DNA of 64,000 bases from Chenopodium formosanum (taxonomy: Eukaryota > Streptophyta > Magnoliopsida > Caryophyllales > Amaranthaceae): the NCBI GenBank assembly GCA_024500155.1, contig CM044879.1:8013501-8077500 (forward strand), in the 5' to 3' direction. The notes beneath the pieces were generated by a model, which did not search any database, was not told where the DNA came from, and was given only the letters and a program-made list of their open reading frames with translations. The position numbers were made by a program, and so were the translations under genes. Below are positions 31,121 to 42,654 of the stretch, piece after piece. Position 1 is the first letter of the stretch. Each line of letters opens with the position of its first letter.

Positions 31121-34100
31121 CTACTTTTGGGGGCTAATCCCCTTCTTAAGTAGATTTCCGAACTTCCGGTATAAAGGTTTTTTCTTCTTCTTGGAGTCAG
31201 AGTTTGCACCATTATCTGACGGAAGCTCGTTCATCTGATCAATGGTCTCAGCAGGTTCAGTCTTGGAATCAACTTCGTCGTCCAATGAACCTTGTTCTGT
31301 TTCCATCTCAGTTGAGACATCTCTGTCAACCTTGTAGCTTTCCCACATCTTTGCTTCAAATTCTGGGGTTTCATTTCTTGGCATCTCTTTATTCTCTGTT
31401 ACTACAGTGGGTTTGCCATTATCTTTATTCTCAGGCTCAACTGAAACATCAACAGTTTGGGCTCCCTTGCTCACACCATTGCTCAGTTCAACAGGAAAAT
31501 GCTTCTCACTTGCGTCTGTTTGCTGAGGTAGAAGCTCTACTGATGGCATATTCTCACCACAATGTCCATTTTCTTCGGAAAACTCTACCACTTTAGGGAG
31601 CATATCGTACTCTTTGTCACTGTCTGAGAGCTCACCATTTTCTCGGGTTCTTTGGTAGGCCTTGGCTTCTTCAAGCAATTTGGTCAATTCGTCTATCTTC
31701 CAGGCATTTGCATCTTCTGCAGCTCGAAGCTGTTCAACCTCTCTAATCATGTTTTGCATTTCATTTTCTTTAGCACGCAGGCTGTCCTTCAACTTCAAAC
31801 TCTCAGCCTCAGCTTCATCACGGGCTTCGTTCAAGGAAACTGTCTCTGACATCGCTTCCCTGAGCGAACTCCTTAACTGAGATCCTTCCTCCTGTGCTGC
31901 ACCAGCTTTTTCTTCTGCTTCCCTAAGCAAATGCACCAGCCTCATTATTTCTTTCTCCATTGAGGACTTTTCTTCTTCAGATCTTTTTACATTATTTACA
32001 AGCTGCAGCTCCTTTTGTTCCCACTCAGCCTTAGTGTCCTGGTAACTCAGCCCCGACTGTTCAACAATTGATTTCTCTTCTTCAAGCCTCTTTATGCAGT
32101 TATTCAGCTCCAGCTCTTTCACCTCCCACTCGGTCTTTTGGTTTTGGTACTCTAATCTTGATTGCTCCATCATTTCTGTAAGATGGTTAATCTCCTGCTT
32201 GGATTCATCAAGCATGCTTTCATACCTCTCATTCGATGCCTTCAAAACCTCCTTCAGATCTTCCATTTCGATATCAAAATCTATCTTCGATTGTTCCACT
32301 GTGTTTGTAAGGTGATCAATCTCTCGTTTTGAATCTTCAATAATGGCCTCATACTTCTCACTTGTTGCTTTAAGAACCAGCTGCAGATGCTCAATTTGTG
32401 TTTCAAAGTTTTCATGCTCCGCTTGACTAGATAACAAACTCTCTTTGGCTTCCCTTGCTTCAGCAGAAACTTCATGCAAAGCTGAAGCTAAGCTTTCCAT
32501 TGCTTTCTTGCTCTTCTCCTCTTCTTCTTTCAATGTTTCCATTTCATTAATCAGTTTATTTTTCTCTTCTAAAAGGTCCTGAACACTAGAAGCTGCAAGC
32601 CTCTCATTCTCCAGAGCCTGGGCTTTCTCTTCCATCACAGTTTCAAGCTCAGACCTAAGAGATTCAATCTTCTTAGCTGCCTCCCTAGATTCTTCATTTG
32701 CTTTCTCGAGATGGCACTCCGATTCCTCCAAATCTACTTTCTTGTTTTCAAGCGAGATTTCCAACAGTGAAACCTTCTCCTTAAGAGCTGCAATTTCACA
32801 TTCTGCGTCATGTAGCAAGTCACTATTTCCTTCAAGCTGCTTCAAAATTGACTCAACTGATTCTGATGCTGATTTCTCCAATTTATTTGATTCTGTCACC
32901 TTCAATTCCAGTTCCTCAGCTCTGCTTTTCCATTCATCTAGTAAATTCAAGGCATATGATTCAGCCATCCTTGCAGCTTCCAACTCTACATTTAGCTGCT
33001 CATAAGCCTCTTCCTTCTGAACCAACTTCTCCTGGAAGCCCTTTGCCAATTGAAGCTCTTGCTGTAGAGACTGCATATCCGATTCCAAGTCCCTCACAAT
33101 TTTTTCATTTGATTTCTCTCTCTCAACCAAATCCTCTTCAAGATCCTTGGCCTTTTCAAGCTGTTGTTTCAGGAAATGTATCTCTGACTTGAGCTCCATA
33201 ACAGTCACGTCGAAGGATACCTTCTTCTCAGCCAATTCTTCCTCGAAATACTTGGCATTTTCAAGCTCTTTCTTTAAGGAATCAATTTCCAATTGAAGCT
33301 GAGTAACAACCGTCTTGTGGGATTCTTCTTTTTCAATCAACTCCACCTTGAAGGCCTTTGCTACCTCGAATTCTTGTTGTAGAGAATTTAGCTCTGATTT
33401 AAGCTCATCCAAAACGTTTTCATAAGACTTCTCCTTCTCTATAAAATCCAGCTCACTACACTTCGCCTTCTTGAGCTCTTCTTCCAAAGAAACCAGTTCT
33501 GATTTCAATTCTGCCACTGTTAGTTCATAGGACTTTTCCTTATCAACCAAGCCCTGCTCACATGCCTTTGACTTGTCAAGCTCTTCCCGAAGAATTTTCA
33601 GCTCCGAATTTAAATCTTCCACAATCTTCTCATAAGATTTATCTTTCTCATGGAGTTCTTGTTCAAAGTTCTTAGCCCTTTCAAGTTCTTTCCTCAAAGA
33701 ATCCAATTCTGATCTCAATTCTGCAACTAACCCATTCTCAGAATCTCCACTGTCATCTTTTGACTCAAGCAAACCCTTCAGCTTTGCAAGCTCAGCTGAG
33801 AGGTGTTCGGCCTTTTCAGCATGAATCTCTGCAATCTTGGTGGCATCATCAGCATGGGTAAGAGCCTGATTCTTAGTATCAGTAACCATCGCCAACTCCT
33901 GCTTAATCCTTTGAAGCTCTTCAGTAGCAGTGAGAAGAGCAGTCATATCTAAAGCATGTTGACTCCTCACTGCTTCTAACTCTTTTTTCCACTCCTCTTC
34001 TTTCTTCTGTGCAGTATCAATTCCTGCTTGCTCCAATTCAACAGCTCGGAATTTTTCAATCTCTGAACTCTCCTCGGCTTGCTTTTGAGCCACCAAAGAC

Positions 34101-35386
34101 TCCTCAAGCTTCTTATTAGCCTCATCTGCTTGTTTCTTTGCCTCTTTCAACTCATTGAGCGCATGATTCTTCTCTTTTTCAGCCAAATGCAACTTATCTT
34201 TTGCCTTTTTCAGATCATCTTGTGCAGCTGATAACTGGGCCTGCAACTCTGATGGCTTAAAAATACGCGGCAGTGGCTTCTGAATGAACAAAAACAGAAA
34301 ATTGCATCAGAAATATTACAAAATATACTAATTCCCATCAAAGAATACTACAGTCCAACCAATCCCATTCAATTCCCACAAAAGACTATTACATTCCTGG
34401 CAATCCTATTCAATTCCCATTTAAGAATATCACATTCCAACCAATCACATTCGATTTTGCGTAGCTGAAACTACTATTCTCACAGTATATACCAACCTAA
34501 ACATCATAACATAAACTTGCAAATACACCTATATATACAAAAGAAAAAGGCATTTGCACCTAAAAGCTTACAATTCCACCAATCAATTTCGATATCCAAT
34601 CACAAAAGTACCACTTACTACTAGTTTCAATATACAGATGGGTTCTACAGAATATACCAAAACAACACCAAAAACCATAATTTAAAATGAGATATCAGGG
34701 AATCAGTTAAACATACTTCTGGTGTCGAAACTCGAGTGGTGGATCGAGTAATGGACGGTTTAGAAGTAACAGACCGCGGTGAAGACCGATCAATCGAAAG
34801 CCGCGAATTCGGAACAGGAGAAGGTGAATCAGCATCTGATTTTAGTGATCCTGCTTTACCTAATTTGGCAACTCTAGGTGTAGTTGTTGCAGACTTGCTG
34901 CTTGGAGTATCAGATCTGCCCATAGTTCAAAATGTGATCATTACACATTGCAATTGCAGATCAACTTACCAAAAACAGTAAGCATAAGTATAACATTACT
35001 AGTTCTCATGTTACAGAAAACTTAGAAAAGGTCCAAAATTTAGTTAGATCCAACACAAAAATTCCCATTTTTTTACAGTAAATCAGAATTGGTATGTCAC
35101 AATCTCATCAAATTTCATTGGAAAAAAACCCCAACTAATCACAATATTATATAGTAGTAACTGTAATTACCCATTTAAATTATCTCATTTTTTTTTATTA
35201 ATTTATGAAATTGGGTTTTTTTTTCATGGTAATTATATATAATTAGCAGAAATTAAGAGTAACCCATTTCACCCAAATATTCAAAAAAAAAAAAATCAAG
35301 ATCAAATAGCAACAAAAAAACCAAATCAGATCTAAATAACAGGAAAAAATAGAAAAGAAGTTTACTCACTTGGACTTTGAAGACAT
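31121..35386 (-). CDS. WEB-family coiled-coil protein, three coding exons
   Basis: Coding exons on minus: 35370-35386 (MSSKSK), 34717-34915 and 31121-34279. Donors are GTGAGT and GTATGT and acceptors GGGCAG and TTCAG, and the frame is open across both joins, giving about 1124 residues. Taking only the third exon would miss the true start. Exon 2 is Ser/Pro/Arg-rich and basic (TPRVAKLGKAGS, then RLSIDRSSPRS). Exon 3 is almost entirely heptad coiled coil, with a repeated unit of about 32-35 residues (KSYEKIVEDLNSELKILREE and variants) present some eight times. The tail has ENGELSDSDKEYDMLPKVVE, KMWESYKVD and basic PLYRKFGNLLKK. These landmarks match Arabidopsis WEB proteins At5g16730 and At3g02930, relatives of WEB1/PMI2, which act in chloroplast photorelocation; At3g02930 is annotated chloroplastic. 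The exact role here is not shown by sequence. Longer than the Arabidopsis proteins because of the extra repeats. Confidence 0.9.
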
Positions 35387-35948
35387 TGCTGCTCTGCAAG
35401 TCAAATTAAAAGCAGGTTTTTTGAGGTTCCCAAAAAATTAATCTTGCAACAAAGAAAAATAGTAATGGGTGCTAAATTTCTGACATTATAATCCCAGAAT
35501 TGAAAATGAATGTGATTAATAACTTAAACATAAGAAAGAAAAGAAAAGAAAAAGAGTTGAGATGTGTTGATAAAAAAGAACTCTCTTTAATTTTTTGGTT
35601 TGGAGTTTCCTTTTCAGTTTCCTGTGTGTCTGTCTGTGTACCGTTCTAATCTCTCCTAATGACTGCTTCGGTGCCCACTACGGGCACTACTGCTATACGG
35701 TTGTATCTATCTATGAATTGGACAAATCTAACCTTAGACCGTTCTTTTCTCTTCTTTTCCCAAGGTTTGTAAAGTTACGAAAAATATCGAGTTGATAATT
35801 AGGTCGTTTGGATTAAGATTGGCTCGAGTCATATTTGAATTAAATGTACACGGTACACCTTAAGTGATTTTATTACTGAACTGCAAAACAAGTTTGACTT
35901 AAGTGATTTTTTTAATGTTAATACAAACTTAAATGATCCTGTTTTTTT
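35387..35948 (-). promoter_or_regulatory. 5' UTR and promoter region of the WEB-family gene
   Basis: No gene. The first 250 bp upstream are A/T and GA-rich (AAGAAAAGAAAAG near 35535). A GC-richer patch with cytosine repeats is at 35615-35700. No decisive TATA box. Confidence 0.35.
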
Positions 35949-36220
35949 CTCTCTCTCCGTCTCCAAAACTTCTACCATTTTGGCCTAATTTTAGTTACAA
36001 AAATACCCACCAATTTACAACAATATTTATGCAAAATTAGCTTCTCCATATAAAATTTTGTTTTTTTCATGTATTTTTAATACTTTCTCTCTACTTTTTT
36101 ACAAACATCATGTAAATTTATTTTTTCAATGTGTTTTTTTACTTCGTTTTCTTTTTATTTAAGTTTCTTAATAACCACGAAATCAACCTAAAAGGGTCGA
36201 AGTTTTGGAGAAGGAAGGAG
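35949..36220. mobile_element. degenerate Stowaway-like MITE
   Basis: Left CTCTCTCCGTCTCCAAAACT and right AGTTTTGGAGAAGGAAGGAG are inverted, with TA after the right end only. It is older or less exact than the other Stowaway copies here. Confidence 0.5.
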
Positions 36221-36447
36221 TACATAGAATATGTTTATAGTGATTAATTTTGATATTTTGATTTAGAGGTTATAAGTTTAAACTTTGATTTCCTTAAATA
36301 TTTGCTTCCAAGATCTGCGACTAGTTTGGATGATAATAATCATAATATGATTAACAAGTTATGTTTGATTTCAAAGATTGCTTGGGTCTCATCGTATCCA
36401 ATTCCCTTATCTATTTTCTTATTAATTCTATAATAAACAAATACCTT

Positions 36448-36657
36448 AGGGTTTGTTTGCATTGCTGTGGTTTTCTGTTTTTTGGTTTTTTTTTTTTTCA
36501 AACTCATATGATACATATGTCATATAATAAATCAAAAATTAGTCAAACTTGTTGAAATTATGATTAATTTAAAAATTGATAACAGAAAAGTGAAAATACC
36601 TTTTTCATGTATCCTGTTTTTAAGACTGAAAACAAAAAATGATGCCAAACAACCCCT
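36448..36657. mobile_element. short hAT-like MITE
   Basis: Left AGGGTTTGTTTGCATTGC and right ATGCCAAACAACCCCT are inverted. These are hAT-like termini. The flanks do not show a clear 8-bp duplication. Confidence 0.45.
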
Positions 36658-37732
36658 TATTAATTCAATAATTTTGTAGTAACTGTAAGTTTGTAGCACT
36701 TGTACATTAATTGATTAAATCATGTTATAAGTATTATTTAAGACTAGTATTTCTTACAAATTTTTTTTGGTAATAATTATGATTTTTTGCTTGCAATTAT
36801 TATTAGTCACATCAATTTTTTAGTTGGGTCAGATTAAAACAGAGCATAATTTTGGGTATATAATTCCTACGTAGGTCAAATTTTGTGATGTCTACTTTTT
36901 ACCTTATATAATTGGTTGATTTGGACCCGTTGTACTTTTTGTAAAAATGGACAGGATAGTGGGTGGATATATTGTGGCCTTTGTGGGTCATTTTCATATA
37001 AAAATATTAATTTAAAGCGAGTGTAGTAGTAGTGAGAATTAAGGAGTACAGTAATAGTCTACTACTCGTCTACTCGTAGTGCATTTACTTGTACTTAAAA
37101 GGAGTTAGAGATGATGTTTCTCTTGCCTCTTCAAATGTAACGTACAAAGATTAGAGATTTCTTTAATACACCCTCAAGAGTCAAGATTTAAGTGAAAAAC
37201 ACCCTAATTTTGTTATACTAATTTCATGGTAGACCAAGTCAAGAATCGTGGGCCACACTTCATAGGCAGAGCTAGGGTTGTCAGTTCGGATGATCCAAAC
37301 GGATCTGATAAGGTTGAGTTGGATAGAGTCAATTTTTAAAATTGAGTTACTAAACTATTATGTTCACATGATTCCAAATCTGAATCAGATATTTTTCGGG
37401 CCAGTTTCGGATCTAATCAGGTTGGGTGTGGTTATGACACCTTTTAGGAGGAGCTTCAAGGGTAAATAATCACGCTGACTCATGGTCTAGGACTCCAGAG
37501 TATGTAACCAAATATTCTAAGCTACAAGCCTACGAGTCACGGAAAGATTTTCGTTGATGGATACTCATAGGGTTTGGTCACTCGTAATTTCTGTAGATTA
37601 ATTAACTGATATAATAGTAAGGATATTTAAGATATTCTCTTACAAAATATCTCCTAAACATAGTAATATATTTTACATCAAATAATCTACATTAACAAGT
37701 ATACACTACAAATGTCACTCCTCTCTTCTACT
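36658..37732. other. intergenic, no gene seen
   Basis: AT-rich without ORFs of note. No repeat boundaries are visible to me. Confidence 0.4.
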
Positions 37733-37970
37733 AAGGGCTTATTCCGATTTACTGAAAACAACTAAACTGAACTGATTGGAGTAAATTGAACTGAGCTGAA
37801 ATGAATTGTTTATGAGAGAAGAAAATTAGGAATTGAGCTGAATTGATTGGAGCTGAACTGAACTAATTAAACTGATTGGAGCTGAACTGAACTGACAATA
37901 TCTTATCTTCGCTACTTAATAGATGTTTGTTTATTTTTCTTAAATACACCGAACTAAACTGAGCTGACAA
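37733..37970 (+). mobile_element. TGAAC-pentamer MITE, copy 1
   Basis: Contains many TGAACTGA and GAGCTGAA units plus AGAGAAGAAAATTAGGA and AATGAATT, the shared body of the family. Partly duplicated internally (TTGGAGCTGAACTGAACTGA, then CAATATCTTATCTTC twice). Confidence 0.6.
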
Positions 37971-38910
37971 TATCTTATCTTCACAATTTCATATATAGGT
38001 GCTTGGTAATCAATTACTAGTATACCCCCAAATTATTATTACTCTTTATTTTATTTCTTCTCAACCTTCTAACCTATATAACCACTTGGCAAGTGGTATT
38101 GAGAGGTAATGAACATGAAAGAAGTACAAAATTGGTGATGAGATTATAATATCACGTTACTTGCCGAATCACACCTAAATTCATTTTCATTACTATTACT
38201 AATAAACGACTAACAAACGAACGGACCGATTGTATTATTGTATAGGCTTAGGAAGAACGGTTACCATTGTCCATTAATTAGTTTGTGGGAAAGCTAACTA
38301 TTAGTGATGGAGATCCATTGCCTAAAAGTTGTTGCAAACTAGACTTGTTGAGGTTGGAATTTCATAATAACCACAACTCGTGATTTGATGGACAAACTAT
38401 CTTCGTTTTATTCGTTGGATTGCTTGATTGCATATACTTCGTATAATATTATATAAATTGTCAAATAATCTAATCTCAAAGCAATTGTGTCAAATTAAAT
38501 GTTCAAAAAAAAAAAAAAAAAGTGAGAATTCACTCTTGGATTAAAAAGTCAAGAATGTCACATTCATTTTATAGTGCTATATAATTATATCCTTGTCATT
38601 TTCTTGCACACCCTAACCCCCTATTTAACTTTAGCTTAGTGTCGGTAGTGAGGAGATTAGTTTGTAATAACATAGAACTATTTAATGGGATAAATTCATA
38701 AATTAAATTGTCATTAACAAAATTTTGTGACTTCGATAACGACTAAAAAAGAAATGCCTTGCTCGCTCTTTTATAAATTCTATTATGTAGTAGGTACAAC
38801 TTAAGTTTAGTCCCTCTATCTCAATTCTCAAATTATTAGTCACACTGATTTGACTACAGTAAGATTTTATGCTCTTGCTCGTAGATGTTAGTGGGGTATC
38901 CATTCTTGTA
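37971..38910. other. intergenic, no gene seen
   Basis: AT-rich with a short A run near 38503. No features supported. Confidence 0.4.
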
Positions 38911-39786
38911 AAAGTTTTGTGTAGAACGGACTCACGTGAGTCCGGTCATACAAACAGAAAAAAAAATTGAGGGAAAAAAATCTTAATGGTCAGAAATTAT
39001 ATTATAATGGTCAGAAATTAGATTATAATGGTCAAATATTGAGGAAAAAAATCTTAATGGTCAGAAATTAGATAAAAATAGTCAGATACTAGACTATAAT
39101 GGTCAGAAATTAGAATATAATGGTCAAATATTTTTATTATAAATATCAGATATTATATAATAATCGTCAGAAAATAGGTTAAATATATCAGATATTAAAA
39201 AATGGAGTCTCTGCCTCACCTTGCCGCCATTGATGAATTATGCTCAGCCATTTTTAGCTTATTCTGCTTCGCACCATAACAAATTAACACCAGACACCCC
39301 CACTAGAGCAACCAAAAACCTGATTTCTATGAAAGGTCCTCTACATTGTCCTGCTATCACTTAAATGGGTCAGCAACTCAGCACCCACTCGCTCACCCCA
39401 AACAACACACTTTTTCCCCCAAAATCCTCACATTCCATACTTCAAATGCATAAAATCCAGACCTACTATTGGAATCAGAAATGAAGTGAATACAAACTAG
39501 TTGATTCAATAACAACACACTGCTAATTTTACATCTTCAATCACTTTATTACTAAATCACAGTTTTTAGTGTAGAAACTGTATGCGTCTAATTCATATAA
39601 TAAAAGGGTCGCCGACATCGAGGAACGGGTGGGGGAGGGTTGCCGGCACCGGAGGATGGGAGGGGAAGGTGGTCGCCGGCCGCCGACAAGTGGATAGGTC
39701 ATAGGTAGTGGCAGTGGGTGGGGATGAGTGTGTGCCTTATAGTACCGGACTCACGTGAAACGGTCTCACGCAAAACCTTCTCTTTA
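38911..39786. mobile_element. Mutator-like TIR element with internal minisatellite
   Basis: Left TIR includes ACTCACGTGAGTCCGGT, right TIR ACCGGACTCACGTGA. Flanks ATTCTTGTA (38902-38910) and ATTCTTACA (39787-39795) agree at 7 of 9, as a 9-bp duplication. Inside are a 21-bp tandem repeat and a GC-rich patch at 39607-39700 with GGTCGCCGGCCGCCGAC that might be a captured fragment. Confidence 0.6.
38965..39195 (+). repeat. minisatellite, about 21-bp unit
   Basis: Units such as TTATAATGGTCAGAAATTAGA repeat about ten times with growing divergence toward the right. It lies within the TIR element. Confidence 0.75.
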
Positions 39787-40350
39787 TTCTTACAACAGAA
39801 AATTATACCTATAGTAGAAACACAAAGTTTCAAATGTAGTTGACCATAAGTCCACAACGTGTGATCGGAGTTACTTGGTCAGAGTTCTTTGGTTAGTCAG
39901 GGGTTACTCGGTCATGGGTTACTTGATCAGGAGTTACTCAGTTAAGGTCTTAGAGGTTACCCGGTCATTATTTAAGAGTGTGTCAGTTGCAACATAGTGT
40001 TGCTAGCCACAGAGAAAATGCACTACAATAGAAATTAGAACATTGCTTATTTTATTTTTCTATTCAAAAAGAATAGGGATTTCATTATATAATATAGTCA
40101 AATGGTACTTACACCCTAAGAAATCAATAATTCCAGTTAAGTACATAATACCTTAAAACTACATACATCGCAGCTTCAATCAATAATTGCCTTTATAAAA
40201 AAAAAATCATCTGAAGCAATGCAATGTGTGAGTTACCATTGATTCGGCTTGAAATCCATTGACGCGTAGTTGTTTGAGTGAAATACTTATGTGGTCCTCT
40301 GGATTCTTATGGAAATTAAATAACCCTAAATCTTTAGTTCTCGCCATACA

Positions 40351-40392
<42 letters not shown>

Positions 40393-40714
40393 AAGTTATA
40401 ATTCAAATTTATTTATTGAAAAGCAATTAAGAGGTTTTTGGGGCTTACCATCAGTATTTAAGAACAGTCTAGACTCTAGTGTAAGCCCCTACAATGATTG
40501 ACATCAACTGAGACCAAGTGGAAAATTGATGGTAGAGATGGAGAGAAAAGGGAGAAGAGAGAAGACCTTTAAAAAAAAAAAAAAAAAAAGACTAATAAAG
40601 GTTAGGAAAACTCTCTTAAGGGAGAAACCCTAGAGGGAACCAAGAAGTCTAGTGTAAGCCCCTACATTGCTTTATGAGAGATGTGAGTGTAAAGTTGTAA
40701 ACCTTATTTTAATG

Positions 40715-40747
<33 letters not shown>

Positions 40748-41044
40748 AAACTATAAGCAAGTCCTAAAGTAATTAACAGAAAAATACTGAATAGTTTTCT
40801 GATTTAGAAGTGTCCCAAGTGGGATAAATTTATAAGAAAAGTAGTGCAACTAATTTGGGATGGATCGAAGAAAGTATTAATAATTAATCAATTAAACAAG
40901 TATTTGTTTAAACAAAGCAAAACTTATTTATCTAAGGTTAACTTATATAGGAAAGTACTATAGTTGCGAAATAACCTTGAACATCCCTTATGACATTTAT
41001 AGCAAGCTAAACTGATTTGCATTTATAGATTTTTTGAACTTATT
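39787..41044. other. intergenic with homopolymer tracts
   Basis: No gene. A runs at 40354-40389, 40570-40589 and 40729-40750. Short phrases TAAGCCCCTACA (40482 and 40655) and GGTTACTCGGTCA-like variants (39870-39965) recur locally. Confidence 0.45.
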
Positions 41045-41173
41045 GGGGCCTATCTCTTCAGCTTATTTTCAGTTCAGTTCAGTTCAGTTCTTATCTCAAT
41101 TTTTTTCTCTAGCTCATAAAATATTCAGTTAAGTTCAATTCAGCTCAGTTCAGTCAATTAGAACAAACCCTTA
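41045..41173 (-). mobile_element. TGAAC-pentamer MITE, copy 2
   Basis: On minus it carries the TGAACTGAACTGAACTGAA core; on plus CAGTTCAGTTCAGTTCAGTT is visible at 41071. Ends GGGGCC and AACAAACCC. It stops 9 bp before the long-TIR element at 41183. Confidence 0.65.
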
Positions 41174-41182
41174 GTTATATAA

Positions 41183-41693
41183 GGATTTTTTTACTTTTAC
41201 CACAAAAAAAAATCAACCACCAAAAAAATTTCTAAAAATTGTTTTTTACCACCTACCGTCAAGAAAACCGTTAAATCTAACGGTTTTTGAAAAAAAATTT
41301 CTTTGATTTTCATGTGCAAAACATGTACTTCATAGGTTTAGGGGGGCACCTATGGATCGAATTTGAGGTCAGAATTGACAGAAAATGATCGGAAATGCCT
41401 TGTTCTGCATGTTTCACGCAAATCGAAGTATTTTTAAACACGCAAAAGGAAGCATTTCAGATTATTTTTTGTCGATTCTGACCTCAAATTGGATTCAAAG
41501 GAACAAAATACCCCCAAAATCCTCAAAGACCATTTGTTTGGCACGAAAATCAAATCCGTTAGGCTTTTGACGGCAGGTGGTAAAAAACAATTTTTATTTT
41601 TATTATTTTTTTTTGTGGTAAAAAAATACTTTTAAAATTTTAGTAGTAAAAAACAATTTTTTGATTTTTTTGGTGCTAAAAGTCAAAAAGTCC
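41183..41693. mobile_element. long-TIR MITE, Mutator-like, 511 bp
   Basis: Left GGATTTTTTTACTTTTACCA and right CTAAAAGTCAAAAAGTCC are inverted. Inner arms (GTTTTTTACCACCTACCGTC and GACGGCAGGTGGTAAAAAAC) extend the palindrome over 100 bp. Flanks are AT-rich; no perfect 9-bp TSD. No real ORF. Confidence 0.65.
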
Positions 41694-42510
41694 TATTAAT
41701 AATCCTTTAAATTTCATGAATGCTTTGTAGAAAGTAGCCATTATTTCATATGAGATCTCTCTTTGAATTGAATTCAATTTAATATTTTAGTATGTTAATC
41801 ACTTAATAAAGACTTGCATGGACCTGGTCCACAATAATATTTAATATTATTGTGGACCCGAGTTTTAAACACACGCAACTGACATTGTATTAAATATAGT
41901 GACCCTTATTTTAAAAATAGTAACCTTTATTAAAAATTGTATAACGTTAATATTATTGTGAATTTGAATACGACGTTAATATGTTATGACCCTAATTTTA
42001 ACATAGTAGCCTTTATTATTCATATTAACCACTATATATATATATATTTCATTAAAAAAAAAAATTAACCTCTTATAGCCTATAATTATATATTACCAAA
42101 ATGACTTTAATTTCAACAAAGTGACCTTATTTTTAATACAGTGACCTTTTTTTTTTATTTTTATTATTAATATAACAACCATAGTTTCTCTAATATTAGT
42201 GGTCCACAATAAATTAGTGTAAACCAGGTTCATTTTAGAATTAATGTTTATAACTATTGTCTACTCCCTCCATTTATAAGGCAAATGTTTAAATAAGTTA
42301 TGAGAATTTATGATCAATTTGTTTTACAAGATATTTACTCTTTAGGAGTACGTGGTGGTTCATATAAGTTACGTTTTGATTTAATAGGGAACATATTTCA
42401 TCAAAAATCATTTTTAAATTAAAAGAAATAATTTTCACTTTTAAAGGAAAAGATAAATGAAAATAAAAGCGATGTAAACAAAATATAGAGATTAGTAAAT
42501 AGGGAAATGA
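41694..42510. other. intergenic, no gene seen
   Basis: AT-rich. TACTCCCTCCATTTATAAGG at 42263 looks like one Stowaway end, without a matching partner nearby. Confidence 0.4.
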
Positions 42511-42654
42511 AGGGTCTGTTCTCATTGACTGAACTCAGCTGAACTGAACTAAGCTAAGCTGAACTGAACTGAAATGAATATTTTATAAAAGAAGGAAAGT
42601 AGGAGCTGAACTGAACTGAATTGAACTGAATTTCAACGTATGAAAGCAGGCCCG
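42511..42654 (+). mobile_element. TGAAC-pentamer MITE, copy 3
   Basis: AGGGTCTGTTCTCATTGACT start, TGAACTGAACT core units, body AATGAATATTTTATAA, end AATTTCAACGTATGAAAGCA. Same design as copy 6. Confidence 0.7.

Noticed and set aside
35595..35795. 66-codon ORF upstream of the WEB-family gene
   Set aside because: Lies in the promoter on the other strand, hydrophobic and without a family match.
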